Shown here: positions 14,966 to 19,410 of the stretch, piece by piece
How the letters are laid out: the number at the start of each line of letters is the position of its first letter
Numbering within the stretch: position 1 is the first letter of the stretch
NCBI GenBank assembly: GCA_005223085.1
Contig: NJBP01000044.1
Location: 1 to 19,410 of the forward strand
Direction of reading: 5' to 3'
Length of the DNA: 19,410 nt
DNA from: Candidatus Aerophobetes bacterium Ae_b3b
GTDB lineage: Bacteria > Aerophobota > Aerophobia > Aerophobales > AE-B3A
Position numbers and translations under genes: made by a program
Notes under the pieces: generated by a model
The model's database searches: none
Seen by the model: only the letters and a program-made list of their open reading frames with translations
What the model was told of the DNA's origin: nothing

Positions 14966-16186
14966 ATGGATATAAATCAAATTAACCATGATTTGGTGGA
15001 GCATCTTTACCAGGGTTTGGAGGAGGTTTCCAAGCAGCGAGTTGATCAAGCTATATCTAAAATAGTCCAAGCTAAAGAAAGAGGGAGAAAAGTCGTTGTG
15101 GTAACAGGAAGTGGACCAAATATACACGAAGGTGTCACCACCTTAATAGCAGAACTCATCAAGAAAAAAATTGTTGATGGTGTCATCACAAGCTCTGCTG
15201 TGATAGCTCACGAAATGGCAGGTAGTCTTGATAAGGTTAAAAGATTAGACGGTAAAAAACTGGGCATTTGTGAAGATGCGCTACCTAAGGGATCAGTATT
15301 TGAAATCACGCTTATGGATAAAGAGACACTCGAGCAGATAAAAAGGGAAATGTTGGTAGATGTTGAGCTCATAGAGAGAACCCTGGGATTACCAGGAGAT
15401 GTAATAATAAAAGCAGCAGGTAATATGGGTTATCCTATGGGTCTTAGAACAGAGAGAATTGCCCGAGAGGTGGAATCTCTTGCCAGACTAACCGGTAAAC
15501 CATTCGAGTACATATCTGGACTGGGAGCTGATGAGAGGACAATGATAGGAACAGGGGTAAGAGAGAATATCCCGGTAATAGTTTCTGCTGTCCAGTTAAT
15601 TGGGGGCGGTGTGGTAGGTCTATCCATAGGCGACAGCATTTCATTTAAACAACGAAGTGCTATGGTTGCAAGCATTTTAAATGGTGCAGATGTTATAGTT
15701 GAGTCAGGAGTGGCGCTAACACAGGAGATTCACGATGGACCTTTTGAAACATACACCGGTCATGGAATCTGGTCAGCCTGGGAGGGGGCTAAAACATTCA
15801 GCCTCAAGGGTAAAACACTGATAAGAATTGACCTCGACCCTAATTTGGAAAAGGCATGGCAAATGGAAAGAAAGGGTGGAAGTGTCCAGAAGGCTATCGA
15901 TGAAGGATTACCAAAGACAAAGTTTCTCGAGGTTCCCTTTAGAATGGAAATGTCAGGTTTCGCCCGCCTGGAGGATAGTATTCCCATAAGGGAAGATCTT
16001 GGAGTTGTCTGGCCAGTTATAACCCTTAAGGTGAGCGAGAAACTGGGAATATCTTTGGATTTTCTTTCTTATCCTCAAGAAACATCAGCTGGAAAAAAGA
16101 TGAAGGAATGGATAGTTAATAATGTAAAGATTCTTAACAGGGAACTTATGTATAAAAGGGTTAAGGAAATACAAGAAGTTAATTAG
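14966..16186 (+). CDS. Unrecognised 406-aa protein, possibly deoxyhypusine-synthase-like
   Basis: I do not recognise this gene with certainty. It is soluble in appearance, with no signal peptide or membrane segment. Residues 43-84 (VVVVTGSGPN, then VDGVITSSAVIAHEM) look like a nucleotide-binding Rossmann-type unit. Residues ~200-273 hold NIPVIVSAVQLIGGGVVGLSIGD, LNGADVIVESGVALTQEIHDGP and GHGIWSAWEGAKTF. The order of a glycine-rich turn, an I-V-D-x-x-I-T strand, then a GGG-V segment and an N-GAD-x-x-V segment ending near an SAWEG motif recalls deoxyhypusine synthases (NGADYAV, AVSWGKI in the human enzyme), which are NAD-dependent. The match is by eye and weak. A role on spermidine or eIF5A would make no sense in bacteria. 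Placed between dctM and kdsB, it is likely to act on the TRAP substrate or a product of it. Confidence 0.85.
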   Translation: MDINQINHDLVEHLYQGLEEVSKQRVDQAISKIVQAKERGRKVVVVTGSGPNIHEGVTTLIAELIKKKIVDGVITSSAVIAHEMAGSLDKVKRLDGKKLGICEDALPKGSVFEITLMDKETLEQIKREMLVDVELIERTLGLPGDVIIKAAGNMGYPMGLRTERIAREVESLARLTGKPFEYISGLGADERTMIGTGVRENIPVIVSAVQLIGGGVVGLSIGDSISFKQRSAMVASILNGADVIVESGVALTQEIHDGPFETYTGHGIWSAWEGAKTFSLKGKTLIRIDLDPNLEKAWQMERKGGSVQKAIDEGLPKTKFLEVPFRMEMSGFARLEDSIPIREDLGVVWPVITLKVSEKLGISLDFLSYPQETSAGKKMKEWIVNNVKILNRELMYKRVKEIQEVN

Positions 16187-16210
16187 AATCGCTAAAAAAG
16201 AGAAAGTTAG

Positions 16211-16963
16211 ATGCAAGCATTGGGTGTAATTCCGGCAAGATACGGGTCCACAAGACTTGAGGGAAAACCGCTGGTTGATATTATTGGAAAACCGATGATT
16301 CAACATGTCTACGAAAATGTTACCAGATCCTCTATTCTGGATGATGTGATAGTAGCAACTGACGATTCTAAAATTAAGAAGGTCGTTGAGGGTTTTGGAG
16401 GAAAAGCAGTCTTGACTTCACCTGACTATACTACCGGGACAGATAGGGTGGCAGAAGTTGCCAGAAATCTGGATGTTCAGGTGGTAGTAAATATTCAGGG
16501 AGATGAACCATTCATTAATCCAGAGATGATAAACGAAGTTGCTGAACCACTCCTTAGAGATAAAAATATTCTTATGGGTACTCTGATGCACAAGATAAAA
16601 AACGAGGAAGATTTATCTAACCCCAATGTGGTTAAGGTAGTAACCGATAAATCAGGTTTTGCCCTGTATTTTTCCCGCTCTCTAATTCCCTATCTCCGAC
16701 ACTCTGAAGGACATCGTGCCTTCGAACACATTGGTATCTACTCTTATCAGAAAGATTTTCTTCTTAAATTTGCCGAATTGAAACCCACATCCTTGGAAAC
16801 GTCCGAGTCTCTGGAGCAATTAAGAGCATTAGAAAATGGGTATAGAATAAAAGTTGTATTGACAAAACAGAAATATATTGCTCTCAGTGTGGATACGCCT
16901 GAGGATTTAGAGAAAGCAAGGGTTTTTGCAAAATCGCTGAGAGAAAAAGAGGGAGGTTTTTAA
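16211..16963 (+). CDS. kdsB: CMP-KDO synthetase (3-deoxy-manno-octulosonate cytidylyltransferase)
   Basis: KdsB joins CTP and KDO to make CMP-KDO, the donor for the inner core of lipopolysaccharide. The 250-aa protein aligns by eye with the Escherichia coli enzyme from end to end: VIPARYGSTRLEGKPL at the start (CTP binding), SPDYTTGTDRVAEV (~70-83), NIQGDEP with D98 for magnesium, FALYFSRSLIP (150-160), HIGIYSYQKDFL (173-184), ESLEQLRALENGY (199-211) and the closing VDTPEDLEKAR with D228. All key residues are present, so it should be active. Odd is the location, between a TRAP importer and an aldolase rather than with LPS or kdsA/kdsD genes. It may be the normal housekeeping copy or act on a related ulosonic acid. 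The purine-rich AGAGAAAG precedes the ATG. Confidence 0.95.
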   Translation: MQALGVIPARYGSTRLEGKPLVDIIGKPMIQHVYENVTRSSILDDVIVATDDSKIKKVVEGFGGKAVLTSPDYTTGTDRVAEVARNLDVQVVVNIQGDEPFINPEMINEVAEPLLRDKNILMGTLMHKIKNEEDLSNPNVVKVVTDKSGFALYFSRSLIPYLRHSEGHRAFEHIGIYSYQKDFLLKFAELKPTSLETSESLEQLRALENGYRIKVVLTKQKYIALSVDTPEDLEKARVFAKSLREKEGGF

Positions 16964-16965
16964 AA

Positions 16966-17859
16966 ATGTTAACCTGGGAAGGAGTAATTGCTGCTATTGT
17001 AACATCTCTAAAAGACGAGGGGGAAAAAATCGATACCCAAGCGATGCGCTCTTACTGTGATTTCATTGTGCAAAAAGGGGTACAGGGTTTGTTTGTTGGA
17101 GGGACGACTGGCGAGGGACCACTTTTATCTTTGCAGGAACGAAAATCAATCGCTGAAACAGTAGTCGATCAGGTTAAAGGTAAAACCCGGCTAATAATCC
17201 AAACCGGATGTATCACAACTGATGAGACTATTGAGCTTACTCGACATTCCCGTAGTGTTGGAGCAGATGCAGCAGGAATAGTGCTTCCCTACTTTTATCA
17301 TTTGGATGACGATGCATTGTTTAAACATTTTTTTAAAATAGCTAATGCTGTGCCGGGATTCCCCCTTTTTATTTATAACATTCCTCAATGCACCTGTAAT
17401 AATGTGAGCCCTCGACTATTTGAAAAACTCCTTGAAAAGATAGAAAGTCTGGTGGGTATAAAAACGAGTAACCCCGATATTTTTCAAATTCAGGAATATG
17501 TGCGCCTTGCAGAAGATAGATGCTCGGTATTTGTAGGATGTGATGGCCTTATTCTGGTTGGCTTATCCGCCGGTGTGCGGGGGATAGTTTCAGGGAATGC
17601 CTCTGCCTTTCCTGAACCTTTTATAAAGATTTATCAGGCTTTTGAGAGGGGGGAGCTTGAAAAGGCTCGAGAATACCAGTTATTTATAGACAAGTTGCGA
17701 AATGTGTTGGGGGATGGGTGTTATATCGCCTCGTTTAAAAAGGCTTTGGGTTTTAGAGGGATAAAAGTTGGCAGCGTGAGAGAACCTAATAGGGAGTTTT
17801 CAGCCGAGGAAACAGCTGAGCTAAGGGAATCCTTAAGAGAACTGGGGGTAGTTCAATAG
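16966..17859 (+). CDS. DHDPS/N-acetylneuraminate lyase-family aldolase
   Basis: Class I aldolase of the DapA/NanA family, which links pyruvate to an aldehyde or splits 2-oxo-3-deoxy acids through a lysine Schiff base. The 297-aa TIM-barrel protein has GGTTGEGPLLSLQER (45-59) for the carboxylate-binding turn, the catalytic tyrosine Y137 in YNIPQCT and the Schiff-base lysine K166 in VGIKTS. GCDGLILVGLSAGVRGIVSGNAS (191-213) closes the site. The usual DapA sequence YNVPxRTG, whose arginine binds aspartate semialdehyde, is here YNIPQCTCNN, so true dihydrodipicolinate synthase is unlikely. A 2-keto-3-deoxy sugar-acid or KDO-type aldolase fits the neighbours. The ribosome site GGGAGG lies in the kdsB 3' end, and only 2 bases separate the genes. 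Confidence 0.9.
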   Translation: MLTWEGVIAAIVTSLKDEGEKIDTQAMRSYCDFIVQKGVQGLFVGGTTGEGPLLSLQERKSIAETVVDQVKGKTRLIIQTGCITTDETIELTRHSRSVGADAAGIVLPYFYHLDDDALFKHFFKIANAVPGFPLFIYNIPQCTCNNVSPRLFEKLLEKIESLVGIKTSNPDIFQIQEYVRLAEDRCSVFVGCDGLILVGLSAGVRGIVSGNASAFPEPFIKIYQAFERGELEKAREYQLFIDKLRNVLGDGCYIASFKKALGFRGIKVGSVREPNREFSAEETAELRESLRELGVVQ

Positions 17860-17882
17860 TTTTGACCTCGGGTTTTTCAAAA

Positions 17883-18035
17883 ATGAGTTTTAAGGTTTTA
17901 GTTACCGATCTTAGACATGTAAATATTGAGAAGGAAAAACAAATCCTATATTATCTCAAGTTGGGGAACGTGAGTAAAATGATTATGAAGGGTGAAAACC
18001 TGACAATTATTCTCTTGGGCCAAAACTGCGATTAA
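17883..18035 (+). pseudogene. Truncated 5' end of a D-2-hydroxyacid dehydrogenase
   Basis: A 50-codon frame starting 23 bases after the aldolase stop begins SFKVLVTDLRHVNIEKEKQI. The pattern (F)KV-x-VTD, then acidic and lysine residues and an IL pair, is the first strand and helix of a D-2-hydroxyacid dehydrogenase; the intact enzyme at 5443 starts HFKVVVTD and continues with VEKEIL. After about residue 22 (17948) the resemblance ends, which is exactly where the antisense vapC stop codon lies. The rest of the frame is only the complement of vapC. I read this as the remnant of a former last gene of the TRAP operon, cut by arrival of vapBC or by a deletion. The match is short, so chance is not excluded. 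Confidence 0.5.
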
Positions 18036-18329
18036 ACAGTCGGTTAAGGGGATAACGGTGCCTTTTCTTTGTAGTTCAAAGGATAACTTTCCCACCTTTT
18101 CCCAGGTTTTCTCACTTTCCTTTAGTAGGGGAAGTACCTTCAGGTTTTTCCTTAACAATTCGAACTCGGCGTCAGTTTTCGCTCCTTGAAGGAGCTCAGC
18201 TAAGATTATTCCAGTGACGCATACCGCCTCCATCTCCAGGAATTCAGCCAGCCTCTGAGCGTATTCTGATTCTGGGCGATTAAAATATTCCACCCAAATA
18301 GAAGTATCCACCAGTATTCTTTTATTCAT
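17946..18329 (-). CDS. vapC: VapC-type PIN-domain toxin
   Basis: PIN-domain RNases of VapBC pairs cut RNA (often tRNA or rRNA) when freed from their antitoxin. The 127-aa protein has acidic metal ligands D8 (LVDTSIWVEYF), E45 (LAELLQG) and D97 (PLTDCLIAVLA). The fourth acidic position, near TLHNHF, appears to be N116, as seen in part of the family. Helical content and length are typical. The ATG at 18329 overlaps the vapB stop by 8 bases, so the two are translated together. The gene is complete to its C-terminus (HVPQLEII), and the foreign junction with the dehydrogenase remnant falls at its stop codon. Confidence 0.92.
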   Translation of the reverse strand: MNKRILVDTSIWVEYFNRPESEYAQRLAEFLEMEAVCVTGIILAELLQGAKTDAEFELLRKNLKVLPLLKESEKTWEKVGKLSFELQRKGTVIPLTDCLIAVLAQENNCQVFTLHNHFTHVPQLEII

Positions 18330-18525
18330 CTTTTTCCATTTCTCTCAATTTTCTCCAATTCTCCTTCAAAGAGATTTTGCCCCGTAGATTAATAAGTGCC
18401 TCCAGTCTCTTTCGGTGAATAAATTCCTGCAAAGCTCGGTTAACTGCTTCGGTTTTGGTCTTAGAGTCAGTTAGATTGATAACTTCCTTTATAAGATCGT
18501 CTGATAAATTTAAAGTGGTCCGCAT
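18322..18525 (-). CDS. vapB: VapB-type ribbon-helix-helix antitoxin
   Basis: A 67-aa DNA-binding antitoxin: the N-terminal strand MRTTLNLSDDLIKEVINLT and following helices (KTEAVNRALQEFIHRKRLEAL) are a ribbon-helix-helix domain that both represses the operon and dimerises. The C-terminal tail (LKENWRKLREMEKDE) is charged and would wrap the VapC active site. The frame is open to an ATG at 18540, but that upstream sequence, AAGGAGGG, is itself the ribosome site of the ATG at 18525, so I take 18525 as the start. Confidence 0.9.
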   Translation of the reverse strand: MRTTLNLSDDLIKEVINLTDSKTKTEAVNRALQEFIHRKRLEALINLRGKISLKENWRKLREMEKDE

Positions 18526-18536
18526 CTTTCCCTCCT

Positions 18537-18583
18537 TCATATAATTTGCTTTATATTATATGATATTTTTGGTCATCTGTCAA
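18537..18583 (-). promoter_or_regulatory. vapBC promoter with overlapping operator palindrome
   Basis: On the minus strand the -35 is TTGACA (18583-18578), the spacer is 17 bases and the -10 is TATAAT (18560-18555): a perfect consensus promoter. A 9-base inverted repeat, TCATATAAT (18537-18545) and ATTATATGA (18555-18563) with 9 bases between, overlaps the -10 box and runs up to the ribosome site, where a VapB ribbon-helix-helix repressor would bind. Confidence 0.65.
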
Positions 18584-18848
18584 CCCCTTTTTTATACATC
18601 AATTATTTGTATTTCTTATGTCATTCATATTTTTAGAGAAGCCTGGTCCAGGAGGATCCACAAAAATTACGGGTCAACGAGGAAATTATTTATTGCACCT
18701 CAAAGAATAAGTGAGGGGGGTTGGGTAGGAAGCCCCCTTTCTATTAGGAATAAAAGAAAGTGCAAAAATAGAGAGTTTATGGCTGTAAAAAGGTGTGTTT
18801 TGGGTAGAACTGGATGCGGTGAGGAGATGAGGCTAATGTGGCAGGGTC
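18584..18848. other. Intergenic region between vapB and the right-hand gene
   Basis: No gene is convincing in this 265-base stretch; a plus-strand frame of 117 codons across it (18560-18913) runs into the antisense of the next gene and has no family look. A possible stem, GGGGG with CCCCC at 18715-18737, could end the minus-strand transcript of the right-hand gene, but it has a mismatch and a 110-base distance from that stop. I see nothing else. Confidence 0.4.
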
Positions 18849-19410
18849 TTACCTGCTGGCCAGGTGGGTTAATATTTTTTCATGCTGTAGGCAGACATCG
18901 TTTTTACTGGTAAGTTGAGCCCGGATGAGGTCTTCCTGCCAGTGGGCATTGTAGAGGCGGCAGTTTTTGTTCTCACAGAAAGGATTCCCGGTGATATGAA
19001 AGAATAATGCTTGCATCACATATCCTTTCGTAACCTCGGTTAACCGAAGATCATTATAATCGATGAACCTTCCTTTGAATTCCTCTTTTAAAGTGAGCAG
19101 GCTGACTCCCAGTTGTTGTTTCAGGTAGAAATCCCTGGGTTTGGCCGGTGCCTCAACCACTCCCGTGGTGGAAATGAGAGAAGGAAAACCATAAACACTC
19201 ACCCGGGCGTGATAGCGATGATCATCCTCACTCCAGGTGCCAAAAAGCTGATTGGTGAAAACGATGTGGCAATGATCGAGGCTAAGTTCCTCCTCAGGGA
19301 CCAAGGGAGAAAGGAGAGCCAGGAGTTCTAAGCCATCATACAAGATGCCAAAGGATTTTACTTTGCCGTAAAGAAGTTTTTTTCTTTCATACTCAACTTC
19401 TCCTTCAAGA
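18849..19410 (-). CDS. DUF6775-like putative metallopeptidase (N-terminus beyond right edge)
   Basis: On the minus strand the frame is open from the right edge to the TAA at 18849. Inside the window, TTG at 19343 could be read as a start, but the in-frame sequence before it continues without a stop (EGEVEYERKKLLYGKVKSFGI), so the true start lies outside. About 186 residues are visible. Typical of the family as I remember it are RYHARVSVYGFPSLISTTGVVEAPAKP, FIDYNDLRLTEVTKGYVMQALFFHITGNPFC, and NCRLYNAHWQEDLIRAQL. The two cysteines around NPFCENKNC and histidine HW may bind a metal. Function is unknown; the family occurs in archaea and some bacteria. The name rests on memory of the motifs, so it is moderately sure. 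Confidence 0.7.
   Translation of the reverse strand, partial: LEGEVEYERKKLLYGKVKSFGILYDGLELLALLSPLVPEEELSLDHCHIVFTNQLFGTWSEDDHRYHARVSVYGFPSLISTTGVVEAPAKPRDFYLKQQLGVSLLTLKEEFKGRFIDYNDLRLTEVTKGYVMQALFFHITGNPFCENKNCRLYNAHWQEDLIRAQLTSKNDVCLQHEKILTHLASR

Noticed and set aside
16966-17859. Calling the aldolase a true DapA (lysine biosynthesis)
   Set aside because: The substrate arginine of the YNVPxRTG motif is replaced (YNIPQCTCNN), and the neighbours point to sugar-acid metabolism.
18560-18913. 117-codon plus-strand frame at the right end
   Set aside because: It spans the vapB promoter region and the antisense of the DUF6775-like gene, with no recognisable domain.
1-19410. CRISPR arrays, tRNA or rRNA genes, and insertion-sequence transposases
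   Set aside because: No regularly spaced repeats, no cloverleaf with conserved tRNA bases and no transposase motifs were found on reading both strands.

Overview
The window looks like one contig piece from an anaerobic, probably diderm (outer-membrane) bacterium. Pointers to this are a CMP-KDO synthetase, nickel-pincer cofactor genes, a lipoyl synthase, a nitroreductase, periplasmic-binding-protein ABC and TRAP importers, strong AGA/AGG arginine usage in most genes, and moderately AT-rich DNA. I cannot name the phylum. The gene style resembles candidate phyla of subsurface or hot anoxic settings, such as the Atribacterota/Aerophobota type, but that is a guess from general familiarity only.

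Layout. (1) 1-2419, minus strand: larE-larB-larC, the cofactor-building genes for lactate-racemase-type enzymes; larC runs off the left edge and no larA is visible. (2) 2665-5048, plus strand: lipoyl synthase (lipA), an M55 D-aminopeptidase (DppA family) and a small nitroreductase. A double-hairpin palindromic repeat sits exactly on the lipA stop codon. (3) 5443-10867: a D-2-hydroxyacid dehydrogenase on plus, facing a minus-strand operon of a sugar-type ABC importer (binding protein, two permeases, no ATPase) and a uroporphyrinogen-decarboxylase-family protein. The dehydrogenase uses CGN arginine codons far more than its left-hand neighbours, which hints at separate ancestry. (4) 11189-17859, plus strand: an IclR-family regulator, divergent from the ABC operon and carrying a perfect palindrome between its -10 box and its start codon. 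It is followed by a three-gene TRAP importer (dctP-dctQ-dctM), an unrecognised 406-aa protein with possible deoxyhypusine-synthase-like features, a CMP-KDO synthetase (kdsB) and a DHDPS/NAL-family aldolase. (5) 17883-18525: the first ~22 codons of a second D-2-hydroxyacid dehydrogenase, cut off where a VapBC toxin-antitoxin pair begins on the other strand. (6) 18849-right edge, minus: most of a DUF6775-like protein.

How it may work together. The central block (5443-17859) reads as an organic-acid or sugar-acid acquisition and processing locus under one IclR regulator: two importers, at least one hydroxyacid dehydrogenase plus the relic of another, a pyruvate-type aldolase, and a nucleotidyltransferase that activates 3-deoxy-ulosonic acids. 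In both importers a GC-rich hairpin separates the binding-protein gene from the membrane genes, a layout that would favour excess binding protein. The most novel item is the TRAP / 406-aa protein / KdsB / aldolase operon, which could be a salvage or remodelling route for ulosonic (KDO-like) acids. That function is inference. No CRISPR array, rRNA, tRNA or intact transposase was seen.
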